This document shows, piece by piece, positions 11,251-22,204 of a DNA stretch of 64,000 nucleotides (the stretch's first letter is position 1; each line of letters begins with the position of its first letter). Under the pieces are notes generated by a model that was not told the origin of the DNA, made no database searches, and saw only the letters and a program-made list of their open reading frames with translations. Source of the stretch: Dryococelus australis (taxonomy: Eukaryota > Arthropoda > Insecta > Phasmatodea > Phasmatidae). The translations under genes and the position numbers were made by a program. The stretch spans positions 170,648,332 to 170,712,331 of the forward strand of contig CM056998.1 of the NCBI GenBank assembly GCA_029891345.1. The letters are read 5' to 3'.

Positions 11251-12369
11251 GATTACTCTGATAACAGCATTCTTCAATGATCCATGGCTACACGATTTGT
11301 TTTTGTCGTAATTCAGTACTTAACAAGTGCCAAAACAAATTAATAATGTAAATCTGCAAAATTAATAAAACCTCAGTATTAATAGCACAAAAATAACTTT
11401 CCCGTAAAATACGAAGTACCACACGTGAAACTAAAAATACGAATTTCAGGTCAGTTTATTTAATTATAACTGAAATAATTTGTTCCAATTCACTTCAGAT
11501 AGTTCCATGGAATGAGTACTACATCTAGCACATAAGAATAACATACAACAGAATGGCGTACTAAAGGGTAATTCCATGCTAAGTGGACTAATATTGAAAG
11601 AAGTCCCCACCACTTTATCTCAGATTTTGTTCATAATTTTACAACAGGATGACCAAAGTAATTTAATAAATTTCCTAAGATTTTAGATCCCTAGTTAGTA
11701 CAGTTACTGATCTAGCCTCCTTTGACTAAAGGGAGGTCAGCAATACAATGTATTATGATGAATTAAATGGCATTTTTAACTTGTGATAAAATGTATAATA
11801 TTGCATATAATGTGCTTAATTGAGGCATTCCTGCACAACTTTTTGCACAGATTACAGATATAAGATGACAGGCACCAAATTCTACTCAAAAATTTAACTC
11901 AAAGTGGGCTGAAAAATTCATCATAGGATGTTTCAATGTATTTTGATAATTTTTCTTGCTCTACCAGTTCCCAACAAAAAGAGATGCATGTCTAAAATGT
12001 TTGTCACATATTATACATGCATGCAATAAGAGTAAGCCATCAAATTTATAGTACTATGGGACTAATAACTATTTCACAATGTTCTTTCAAATGTGACTTT
12101 CGATACAGTATATCAAATTGGCCCATATTCCAGGCTAGTTATAAAAAAGCGTCTGCCAGAAACAGATGTTCTGCCCCATTGTTTTACAGAGCATGTTTTA
12201 CTGTACAAGATTCATGCACTGATTTTTTGCAATGCCTCAATTATATAATTTTAAATTAAATTAAAACTGAGCAGTATTTGCGTGCAAGGTCTGCAAGTAC
12301 AAATGTATGAAAATATGAAATACATACCTAACCAAACTTTTTGAAGTGTTTCATGGTAGATTAGTACTT

Positions 12370-15300
12370 AACTTGATTATAGGTATTTTTATAGATATCA
12401 TGCCTTATTTCTCTGAAACTACTTGAACTTTCTTGAAGATACACTTTTTTGGCACTGCATAGTTTCAGGCAAACAATATTGACAACCAGAATATGTCACT
12501 AATGGAGCTGGGATAACGTTAATGACATGCTGCTCCGGAACTGTCACGCCTTGGAGGCCAGTGAAATGAACGAGCTGGGCCATGAGGATGCAGGAAACTT
12601 AATAAAAAAAAAAACCTTTTTGTTCAATAGACAGTTTGCACACATTTCCAATCCACCACTCATCATCGTAAATACACACAACATATTGCCCTGGCTGGAG
12701 ATCTGCTGCTAAAACTCCTGTTATGTCACCACCTCTAATTTTGGCTAAGAATGACATTCCGTCATTTGAAACTCTACTCACTCTAATTGTTTCACAAATG
12801 GGCACAAAGTGATGATTCTCTCTTGTTCCTGCCTAAAGTGTGTCCATGCTGGAACTGCTCTTCTTGCAAGATGTTTTCTTGTTCAATTCGTTCTTTGCTG
12901 AAAAAAAGCAAATTTAATTACAATAATATTTTCATTGCAGAGATCATTAAGACCTTTAGGTGAGAGAATTTGTTTTACAAGTGGACGCTGAAGGCTTGCT
13001 CCAGCTGCTAGTCATTTGATTGTACCCCCAGTAGTCACGTGGTTACCTACCGTGGCTTGTTGCAGGATTAATTCCATTCAGCAGTCATCCCAAAAGCCTC
13101 TTTGTGGTGGAACAAATTGAGAAAATTTTTGAAGTTTTTATACTGAGCACTAGAACCATCACTAAAGTATTGGATATGGTGTATTTGAGCAGATTTTGTC
13201 TAAGAATTTGATTAACTCTTTGATGAAAATGTGCACAATAATTGTGTCATGTCGCAGACTGTCACTAACAGACCTGCCAACTTGTAAAGTTTGAAATCAA
13301 GAATATAAAATAGTGCGTAATCGGGTCACTGCATCTTATATAAATTTTTTCTTGTTCATCTGTTACAGGCATTGTTATGGAAATGTGAAATTATTGATTT
13401 ACATTTTGATAATAAATCAACATAATAATTATTTCTAGATGCAACAATACATATTACATGTAGCATGACACATATATTACTTTTCTTTTTCCAATTCAGC
13501 TAGGCATACTTACCAACCAAACATTCCAACAATTTTCACACATTGCATGAGTTACAAAATCTAGCACATGGTCACAAAAATTGTGGCAATTGTTCAAAAT
13601 TTTTTTCTCTTAAAACTTCAATTTTAACATGATTTATACCCTACAAAACGCATACTGTTCACCTTTCTCCAATTTAAGAATGAATGGAAAATGCTCAGAA
13701 TATGCATAACTGACTACTTGAACGTATTGTTTTATGCTTTTTTATCTTACAGCTGTTATGTATGTGCACCAGACTATTAAGACAAACTAAATCAGACATA
13801 TTTCAGGCAAATCACTATAAAAACATTTCTTCACTCTTCAAATACTCCTAAAAGACCCTCGTTTATCCACAACTCACAAACTCCATGCCGTGTTATTTAA
13901 CATGTTGGCGTGCACACTGTTGTTTTGTTACTACTGGTGCATGAATATAACAGTACAACTTCGAGCGAGTGTTTGCCAATATTTTTAGTTTATTCGATTA
14001 CCACTGCTAACATATACACACGACACCTAAAATACAGGAAGCGGTAATTTCACATAAAAATTATATTATTATTTTTGCTAGGCAAGGAAGCCGGTGAAAC
14101 ATTAAGGCAAACAGTTTACAAATATACAATGCAGAAACGTGGTGCGTTGGCCATACCTAACCTAGAAAAAAAGATGTGAAACTGACTTGCCAAAATCGTT
14201 TTTACTTTGTTTTGTATCACCTGAATGAAAGCTCACTCCCATACTTTACAGCAGAAAAATAAAAAAAATCAGGATATCAACACCCATACACTTTATAATA
14301 CGTTGTCTTCGCACCAATCCGTCATCGCATGAAATGCTAGACTACCAGACCACAAAATAAATATGTGCAGCTGATGTACAAACACACCGGCAAAGTTTAC
14401 ATAACCTTGCTACTATCTATGTAAATTATGGCAGGTATTACGTAAAAATATTATCAATAACTCTTCATGACCACAAATAGAAAACGCCTCACATCAATTG
14501 ACTTTCTGTACCGAGTAATTAAAAAAAAAAAAATACTGTAGTATTAACTTAAAATATTTTTTGCTACTTAACACAAATTACTTGCGTGAAGAGAGAATAT
14601 CAATGACTTTCAAACACCGAAACATAATGGTAGTTTATAAACATCATTAGCATTTGTCTAGTCGCAGTCACCGTGTGCCGCATTCAGTTGTCGTATGACT
14701 GGATGCATGCTGGGTAAGATATTGATCGATGTGCTGCGCCCAGACAGGCACACACACTTAAAGGCAACGGCAACAGTTATCTTCTTATGTGGAATGAACT
14801 TACGTACGTTTTTGACACCAGTTACTGGCACCAGTCTCACCATAATGCACCGTAGCAGCATAAAAACCACATAAAATTTTTTATTTAATTAAAAACAAGA
14901 CAAAATTAGACTGCATAAAAGTGAATCTTAACAGCTGCTGCGTGCACATGAAAAAATCTCTCGCAACTGCACGTTCCTGACACGTAGAAAAATTCCTGGC
15001 ATTTTCAAGGTTTTCCCAGCATTCAAGAAAATTCATGGCTTTCCCCCAAATTTCTCGATTTCCCGGTTAAGTGGCCACACCTTGAATCATCGTGAAAATA
15101 CGACATATAAGTGACACTTTCACAGAGATCAACAGCCAAGAGCCCGGCCGCCCCTACTGCATGAACTTGGAATCCGGCCGAGATTAAAATTGTAAGATAT
15201 GGAGTACCCGTAAAATCGTAAGGTGTGAATTTTTCCGTAAAAATTACAGGAAAACCGTAAGGGTTGGCAGGTCTGCACTAATAACACAGAAATTTGTGAA

Positions 15301-16620
15301 CTGCACTTCTCCACTTTTGTAAAAATAGACCACGAATGGATGGAGGGTGGCCTGACTGTTTTCCCAGTGGAAATCTTGCACAGTCTTGAATAACAAATTA
15401 ATATCATTCTCAGCAAATTCCCTCAGTACTATAAGTTAGTCTTCTTTAAGACAATTTTTCAAATGTAAACTTTGATGTTTTGCTATGTAGTCATGGCATG
15501 ATAAATTCCAAATTTTGGTTACAGCTTCTTGAATAAATTATTCTGTGGGCAGCTGCTTGGTTTCTAGTGTCGCTATCAGTATGAACCCACTGTTTGTACT
15601 CTTATCAATTCTTCGGGATCACAGTCTTCAAAATAGCCGACAATTGCAGATTCCACACCTTCTGGTCCTGGGCATTGTTCACAGCAATAAAGCATATTCC
15701 AGCAGATCCGACACCTATGCACCACTTTGATCTGAGTTCACAGAATTTTGAAAATCCAATTTCAGGACCATTTTGATTGCGATAGTGTACGTATATTTCC
15801 TGCAAATTGCAAAGCAACCACCCCTTTTGTTTGTAAATTTTTTATTCCTGAAAATCTCACAAGTATGCCGTCCTTCCTCGGGCACAATCTACTGAATTCA
15901 TAATCTTCAAAAAAGTTTTACACCTTAATACACACATCTGCTGCGAGTTTGCTTCCTTTTCGATTTGCAGGGCCAGTTAAAATTCCTTTCCCTGCCTTCA
16001 GCTTCCGAGCATGCTTCACAATTAGTTCAGAAACACAAAACTCTGCAGCTGTATTTGTAATGGTCCAGCTTCGCGGAGCTAAAGTTAATAATTTAATCTT
16101 TTCTTTGTGATTGGATTCTTTTATTTTACTTTTTAGGTCTTCTAGGAAGTACTTTCAGTCAACACAATTTTCTCACTGTTTGCTTGAACTAGGCTGTTTG
16201 GTTTTCAAATGAACACCCATGACAGTGGCAATTTTATTTTCGATCACATTGTGAACTTTTGTAATCTTATGTTTTGCAAAGCTTTTATTTCTACCACTTA
16301 ATTTTCTTTTCAGTGGTGAGATGCCAATTGACAATAAGTTGCTGTTTACCTCTTCAACTGTTACAAATTCTTAGATTCAGACTATGATTTTTGTTCCAAC
16401 TTATAATTTAATGCACTCTTGCAGGAAGGGCACAGCTTCTGGCCTGGTTTTAAGTAATTACCCATTTTTTTCTTAACCAAGGAACAAACTTTATCAGATG
16501 TTTCTAAATCAATAGCTCTCTAATTCCTGTCTTTACTTTATGGTCAATCTTGCCAAAGGGATTGCTACACTTATTTCGCAAAACCTCATATTTTGTGTAG
16601 AAAATTGCCTAATGACGTAG
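12370..16620 (-). pseudogene. Transposase-like gene A of the 10-kb element, decayed and split by an insertion
   Basis: On the minus strand this follows another abundant arthropod family of unknown name. From N to C: a PGQKLCPSCKSAL finger near 16430; a KLLTLAPRSWTI block near 16080; ARKLKAGKGIL near 16000; a YEFSRLCP block near 15890; IGFSKFCELRSKWC near 15740; HWENSQATLHPFVVYF near 15360; DSLRHDTIIVHIFIKEL near 13240; YFSDGSSAQYKN near 13155; HHKEAFGMTAEW near 13085; GGTIK...ASLQRP near 13010; and a C-terminal YDDEWWIGNV then FLHPHGPARSFHWP module near 12690-12550. Stops and frameshifts occur throughout. A 2007-bp element (13269-15275) splits the frame between VIS and DSLRHD. The SDG Asp is retained. 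Its function as a transposase is inferred from the motif pattern and the location inside inverted repeats. Confidence 0.7.
13269..15275. mobile_element. 2-kb DNA transposon nested in gene A
   Basis: Perfect 13-bp inverted repeats (CAGACCTGCCAAC at 13269-13281, complement at 15263-15275) lie directly inside a perfect 6-bp target duplication, CACTAA (13263-13268 and 15276-15281). Removing the element and one target copy restores the reading of gene A across the join, which proves the boundaries. Inside I find no recognisable transposase. Near 14990-15075 there is sequence resembling the CAGGGAAAA-type repeat seen at 22.55 and 41.55 kb. The element is therefore probably non-autonomous or itself composite. 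Its superfamily is not assigned. Confidence 0.8.
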
Positions 16621-19148
16621 GCAAATTGCCTAATGACGTAGGCAAATTCTAGAATGCTGACCCAGCTTAGTTCCTAAGCATCTGGCAATTAGTTTCTGTT
16701 CAGTCTGTTAAGTCTTCGTACGTTTTTAATTCCACAGTTAATGCCTGGAAAATGATATGGCATTTAGATGAAAGCAGAACTTGTCCAAATGAACAGGGCG
16801 GTAAAAGTTTATCCTCTTTAGTGTCAGACAGGTTATTTTTAAAAACCACAGAATCTCAATATGTATTTTTTTGAAGTGTTAACACTCTGATACATTAGAT
16901 ACACAGTCAAATTGAACAAAGCAATAGCTTTGTAGTTAGGATATACAGGCATATGGGTTGGACAAAATCTTTATCAACAGTCGGTCAAATTCACATGTAA
17001 AAAAATCAATGCAAATACCTGAAAAATAGAAATTGTAGAAACTACCCAATAAACTTGCACTGCATTCACTGAACAATATGCAAAAGACTAAGGACAACAT
17101 CTAAGTTCAACTGATTTTCCAACACTAGAAAATGTCACTCAATTCAACAGTACCCCGAAACAAAAGCATGTTAGATAAACGATGAATGTGACTAAAATAG
17201 CACGGTTACCTTTTCTCATTTAAATACTTAGTAAAAGTTGTACGAAAGAAAAAAGCCAGGATGTTAAAATGTGAATTATTGCGATGCTTTGTTAAAAAAG
17301 AATGTATGAGGTTAGGTAGTCCATGCACTACCATTTAGTACTTCAATATGTGTAACAATAGAATCTGACTATGAACATGATCAGAATGGCCCACAAAATA
17401 TTTTATGTAGCATGTAACCCTGTAATAGAAACATTGCAAACAAAGAAAGAATGAATCTCAAACAGTAAAACTTGCTCTTTCAAATGAGAAAGCACACCTG
17501 TTTTCGTTAAAACGAGTCAACTTAATACACTGTGTCACAGGTCTCACATTTGAAGTAACATTGTGAAAAAAACCTTTTAGAGACCTTATAAAACACACTT
17601 AACCACATTTTTAGGTTAACCGTAAGCCACTTAACACAATACTTACTTTAGCAGTCCATTTAGAATTCAATATGGCTTCTTGTGCAATGTATGTATAATA
17701 CAAGGCTAAAATTTCAGGCAAGTGTCTCTTTTTGATTGGGTGCTGTTACAGCAAAAAACTGATCAAAATACAACCAAACACACTGATGAACTTTGCAGCA
17801 GACTTCGAGCCACATTGTTGAGCAGAATTTTGTATCTATCATTATGAAACTAGCATATTTGTAATCTGTGCAAAAAGTTGTGCTGGAATGCTTAAAATAA
17901 GCACTACATGCTAAAATTTTATCACTTGTTAAAAATGCTGCGTAATTCACAGTAATGGATATTATTTCTAACCTCCCTTTACCCACCTGAGTATAGATCA
18001 GAAACTAAACAAATTAGGGCTCTAAAATCTTGGGAAATTTCCTCTAATAACTGTTTGATTCTGTCTGCAAATTTTTTAATGAATTCTGAAACTTGGTGGT
18101 GGGGACCATTAGACCACTTGGCACGGAATGACCCTAAAGTAATACGAATTACAGCAATTAACACAGGTAGGGGCTGTCCACCATAAAAATAGCATTTTTA
18201 GATGGTTTTATATTACTCATTGAAAATATTAATTTTTTGAAATTCTTAGTTTACAATAGTATTTAAATGTGCGAAACAATTTCTTATTCAATCAGGGGCA
18301 TTTACTTGGTGTAAAAGTTACTTTGATCTTTTGTTAAAGGCCCGTAAGAAAGAGCACATAGTTAGGACTGGTCAACAATAAGCTTGGTCCGTAGATTCAA
18401 AACAAAAATACAGAGTGATTGTTGAACCAGACCCTCTCATGTCACTGGTCTTAGTTCACACGTTCGCATGTTCCTGCATCTCTGGTTCATTTGTCTAACT
18501 GAACATGAACTAACCACCCTTACTTGTATCCTCAGCTACGAGGGGAAAAAAATTGTTTACTATTTCGCTCCAAAAACTTAATCATTGCACTGTAAATATT
18601 AAAATACATACAGTGAATACAAACTCGTCAATTTTAAATTACTTTTGACTGTTCGTTTCATAAAGGATAACTTATGTAGACTGCAGACCACGCTTATTGT
18701 GGACTTGGGGTTTACATTTTACTTTACAAAAGGCACTAAGTCACGGACAAACTCTAACAGGTTTAAATGACATAATTTCACACTTACCCTGAGATTGATT
18801 TTCACTGGCAGATATTTTCTTCGCTAAATCCACAAGATAACATTTGCGAGATTGCAGCATAGTAAGTATGAGCACAGATGTTCGTTTCAGATATCTGATG
18901 CTGTTTCTCTGCAATAAGATTGTATCAGAAGTTATGACGTTATTGGACTACTAAGGTCCATTTAATACCATCGTATCTTGAGTTACGATGTTCTTACACG
19001 GAGCAAACATGTGAATAGTAGTTACGATGTTCATAATCTGAGCTATAAAAATAAAATATTGAGACTCACAATTATTATATTACTCCACAAAATATATAAT
19101 TTTTTTTGCTCATAATGAGGCAAAAACCTCAAATCTGCACAAATATGT

Positions 19149-19178
19149 CAGTTATGATATTCTTAATTGGATGGGTCG
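19149..19178 (-). repeat. Right terminal inverted repeat of the 10-kb element
   Basis: It reads CAGTTATGATATTCTTA then ATTGGATGGGTCG. It is the complement of the left end with three differences, and is followed directly by the ATTT target copy at 19179-19182. Confidence 0.8.
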
Positions 19179-19267
19179 ATTTGTTAAAGATGTGTTCTCA
19201 TAAAAACATTTTTCTTTAAATTTCATCTAAGTTTCATGAAAAATTACATTTTTCTATTTCGACTGTT

Positions 19268-19288
19268 GGGGGGGGGGGGGGGGGGGGG
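19268..19288 (+). repeat. Poly-G run
   Basis: About 20 consecutive G. Similar runs occur near 29498-29512 and, as poly-C, near 32512-32526 and 712-722. Such runs are prone to sequencing error and slippage. Confidence 0.85.
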
Positions 19289-19333
19289 ATGACGACCTCT
19301 CTCTTCATATCTAGGGAGGGTATTCATTTTTCA

Positions 19334-19554
19334 ATGGTTTGCCGTGTAAAGTTTTTGTCTATTGGAGCTTGTGGCATGACCCAAACGATTATACATGTTA
19401 CATTTAGCAGTCTTAAATGTAAACATTGACTTTATTAACATGTGGCAATCATATGGCAATGTTTGTTTGCATGTAGTGGAAGAATACATAATGGGAAAGA
19501 AAGTAGAACTTTAGCAGGGCTTTCAAAAGTGCCCACTTTATTGGGAATGGTCTA
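19334..19554. mobile_element. MITE copy 3, left end decayed
   Basis: The right end (AAAGTGCCCACTTTATTGGG then AATGGTCTA, followed by TA) matches the right ends of the MITEs at 4507-4743 and 5660-5890. The left end is recognisable only as TTTGCCGTGTAAAG near 19340. Length and spacing fit the family. Confidence 0.55.
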
Positions 19555-19559
19555 TAGTG

Positions 19560-20540
19560 TTTACTGTTTCAATCATAGCAGAACTGAGCTTTTGACATTG
19601 GTTATAGGTCCCAGTTCTCAACATCAAGAACCAGCAAGATTGAGAACTAGTAACAGTAATTAACCCACCCCTCGAAGACCGTAAAAGATTGCTTGTTCAG
19701 TTTATTTTTATGATTAATATAATATATTTTCATTAACTTTTACTCCCTGTAAATATTTAATACTTAATGGGTAGAAATACACTGCTGTCTCAAAACTTAG
19801 GCCCAAGTCAATTAGTAATCACCATTGTAACAATGCATGTTTTTGTATACCTGCTCTGCTGTGTAATTTTTTCTTCACTTTTTAAAACTTCCTAAATTTG
19901 AAACATTTCTACAGGTTCTTTGTAAAGTGTAAAATAGTACTTTATAGTATTTCAAAAACATATCTGCAATTTCCAAAACTGGTTGAAAAACTTTAAGTAA
20001 CTATGCAAAAGTAACATGAATTCCAAAATTTTGATTGGCCAAATACGAAAAGAAATTGTACCCATATTACTGATATAACTTAATTGCATTTGGGTAATAG
20101 AGTATGAACTTTCAATTCATTTTGTATAGATTTTTCCATGTAAAATGGGAAAGACTGTGCCAATTAAAGACAATTTATTATCATTAAAATTTCACTAGTA
20201 CTAATGGCTGAACTGTGAAAAATTTGCTTAATTTGTGCACAGTATTGATATTTTAAATTTGTAATTGATTAATGTTGGCTAAAACAAAGACACTTGTGTC
20301 AGAAATTGCAAAATCACCTCTAATTCAATAATTACAACAGTACATACTTAGATGCAACACTGACAGCAACTGGTGACTTCCATTTACTGAGTAACACACA
20401 CATAACTGCAACTTAGAAACTTATACCGAATATAATGTTAGAAAATAAACATAGCTCTTATAACCGCCTCCTTTTACTAGATGACAGGTGTAATTACAAA
20501 AACTATGCTTGAACACACACTAATAAAATTTATATCTGTA
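19560..20540. other. No gene recognised; downstream flank of RpL6
   Basis: AT-rich DNA without recognisable coding or repeat motifs. Confidence 0.4.
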
Positions 20541-20560
20541 AATAATTTTAAACCATTTTT

Positions 20561-20566
20561 TTTAAT
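20561..20566 (-). terminator. RpL6: Probable poly(A) signal of RpL6
   Basis: On the minus strand ATTAAA lies 44 bases after the stop codon, followed by A- and T-rich sequence. A canonical AATAAA is not present in the first 200 bases of the 3' flank. This would give the short 3' UTR usual for ribosomal protein mRNAs. Confidence 0.5.
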
Positions 20567-20609
20567 CGCAATCACATGTTGATGTAATACAAGTGCTTGC
20601 AAGAGGCTA

Positions 20610-21443
20610 TTAGAACTTGAGTCTGTGAGGATACTGGTTGCTGCGCAGACCAAACATGGCCACCAGGTATCGGAAGACGTCCTTCTTCTCTGGGTGCTTG
20701 TTGATGATCTCCACCAGCTGTTTGTCTACCTCCTTCTGGTCCATCTTGCGCTGCTCAGACGGCTTGTACGCCTCCTTCTTCTGGTTGAAGATGTCACCAT
20801 CTTCCTTCTTTGTCCGCTTTGGCTTGTTCCTCTTGAAGTACGAGTCGTCTATGTGCTTAGGCAACTTGAAGCCCTTGAGGCTGAGCCTGGTGCTGGTTGC
20901 AATGACGTAGTTCTGGCTGACGCGACGCAGAGGGCAGCCGTTCACCTTCAGAGGACCTGTGATCAGCAGCAGCCCACTATTCAGCCGCTTGAGCAGCACC
21001 ACCCGCTTACCCTTCTGCACGCCGGCCAGTAGGATGACAATCGTCCCGGGCACCAGTGATGGTCGTGTGTAGCGCCTGTGCTGCGAGAACAGCTTCTTTG
21101 CAGGACGCTTCTTGATCTTGTCTGCCGTGGGGTAGTAGTTGCGCCTCTTCTTCAGGAGCACTATGCGGTGTCCACCATTCTTCTCACCTCCAATGGGCTT
21201 CTCCACGGTTATCGGCTTTTTGGGTTTCACCTTCTTTGGGGTCTTCTTCGCAAGAAACTTGAACACTGCCTTTTTGTGATACATGCGGGTTCTGCTGAAG
21301 CGGTACACTCCACTGCCAAGGTCATAGTTTCGAGGCTTCCCACGCTTCTTTTTCTCCTTACCAGCTTTGTCTGGCTTTGCAGCCGCTGCAGGTGCTGCCT
21401 CCTTTGTGGGTGTGGCCACAGGTTTTGGCTGTTTGTCCGCCAT
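20610..21443 (-). CDS. RpL6: 60S ribosomal protein L6 (eL6)
   Basis: A complete 277-residue eL6, a structural protein of the large cytosolic ribosomal subunit. The N-terminus is rich in Ala, Lys and Pro (residues 6-38). A basic stretch with YDLGSGVYRFSRTRMYHKK (40-58) follows. The SH3-like KOW part is at about 128-190 (PSLVPGTIVILLAGVQKGKR, then LNSGLLLITGPLKVNGCPLRR). The C-terminal helix region ends FGLRSNQYPHRLKF. Length agrees with animal eL6 (about 240-290). The reading frame extends 23 codons upstream, but that part is the end of an intron: TTTTTACAG|TATCCTG immediately precedes ATGGCGG, so the start is MADKQ at 21443. The coding region has no intron here and is far more GC-rich than its flanks. 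Intact frame, conserved residues and a splice acceptor argue for a working gene rather than a processed copy. Confidence 0.95.
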   Translation of the reverse strand: MADKQPKPVATPTKEAAPAAAAKPDKAGKEKKKRGKPRNYDLGSGVYRFSRTRMYHKKAVFKFLAKKTPKKVKPKKPITVEKPIGGEKNGGHRIVLLKKRRNYYPTADKIKKRPAKKLFSQHRRYTRPSLVPGTIVILLAGVQKGKRVVLLKRLNSGLLLITGPLKVNGCPLRRVSQNYVIATSTRLSLKGFKLPKHIDDSYFKRNKPKRTKKEDGDIFNQKKEAYKPSEQRKMDQKEVDKQLVEIINKHPEKKDVFRYLVAMFGLRSNQYPHRLKF

Positions 21444-21450
21444 CAGGATA

Positions 21451-21465
21451 CTGTAAAAACACGTG
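21451..21465 (-). promoter_or_regulatory. RpL6: 3' splice site of a 5' UTR intron of RpL6
   Basis: On the minus strand a pyrimidine-rich tract ends in ACAG at 21454-21451, 7 bases before the ATG. Introns in the 5' UTR, or just at the start codon, are common in ribosomal protein genes. The matching donor is not settled. Candidates are CAG|GTAAGT (exon end 23421), which lies within a transposon, and AAAG|GTGAGT (exon end 26898), next to a DRE-like motif. Confidence 0.6.
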
Positions 21466-21543
21466 AAATTATATGGCAACACCAGCATACAGCCTCTACA
21501 TGGTATTATCAAAACTATTATATTCTGGGCAAGTAAGCAATTT

Positions 21544-22200
21544 TAGAAATTACCAACATTATTAAACTTCCCAATATTCACTTCCTTGAAAATTAATGGA
21601 TCATAAAATGAAGCACTCTTCAAAAGCATCATATTCTTCAAATTAACATAAATGTATACGTTTATAGAATTAGGTTATATTTTAAAAATAGTATCCCTAT
21701 TCATATTCAGACTTTTGGACTTAAGAATAGTGCACTTATACTAATTTTCAACAAACAACCCTTTCCTTCCAAAAGGCATCTAAATTGAGCATATTAAATT
21801 TTCATAAAAATCACTTATCATTACAGTGGAACCTGATCACTACAAACCTAAAGGGACCAAAATCTGGCCACTTTGTAATAATAAAGTTTGTTCTGTCGAA
21901 ATTGCAAACTTTTTTTAATGTTGGTACACGCCCAAAACCTAAATAATTGCAATTTATATACAAAATCTAGCTTTAAAAACAAAAGAAGTTGCTCTTTAAC
22001 TTTACTAAGGAAAACATTTACTTAAAGAATCATTAAACAGCATATAGTCTTCAATAACATAAGCTCTTCCATTACATAAAGAACCAAAAAATATCCCTAA
22101 AAATTTTTCTACTTTTACATATTTTCTGCTGTCATTACATACTAAGGTTTTTGTTTTAAGAAATCTTCTATTTTGGTTTGAACTGTTTTTACACTATAAA
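21544..22200. other. Probable RpL6 intron; no gene recognised
   Basis: AT-rich sequence upstream of RpL6. ACAGTGGAACCTGATCACTA near 21823 looks like the start of a common insect repeat type, but no second end was found. Confidence 0.35.
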
Positions 22201-22204
22201 AGCA

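Larger units (their letters stand above)
8925..19178 (-). mobile_element. 10.25-kb DNA transposon with two transposase-like genes (Sola-like target duplication)
   Basis: The ends are a 30-bp inverted repeat (8925-8954 and 19149-19178), starting CGACCCATCCAA and matching at 27 of 30 positions. Each end is flanked outside by ATTT (8921-8924 and 19179-19182), a 4-bp target duplication. Just inside the ends a 16-base motif, AGTTACGATGTTCTTA, recurs in both orientations (near 9155, 9187, 18980, 19020 and at both termini), as expected of transposase-binding sites. Two decayed transposase-like genes lie inside on the minus strand (about 16620-12370 and 11250-9680). A 2007-bp element has inserted into the first, so the original length was about 8.25 kb. 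A 4-bp duplication is typical of the Sola superfamily, but I could not confirm that assignment. The stretches 16.7-19.1 kb, 11.3-12.3 kb and 8.95-9.65 kb are non-coding as far as I can see. Confidence 0.75.

Noticed and set aside
15594-15776. Plus-strand frames at 15.5-15.8 kb
   Set aside because: They are shadows of the minus-strand gene A segment with the IGFSKFCELRSKWC block.
8925-19178. Polinton (Maverick)
   Set aside because: The size would fit a small one, but the target duplication is 4 bp rather than 6, the ends are 30 bp rather than hundreds, and no polymerase, capsid or integrase motif is present.
20625-21536. Long plus-strand open frames opposite RpL6
   Set aside because: They are antisense shadows of the GC-rich eL6 coding sequence, with Leu-rich, family-free translations.
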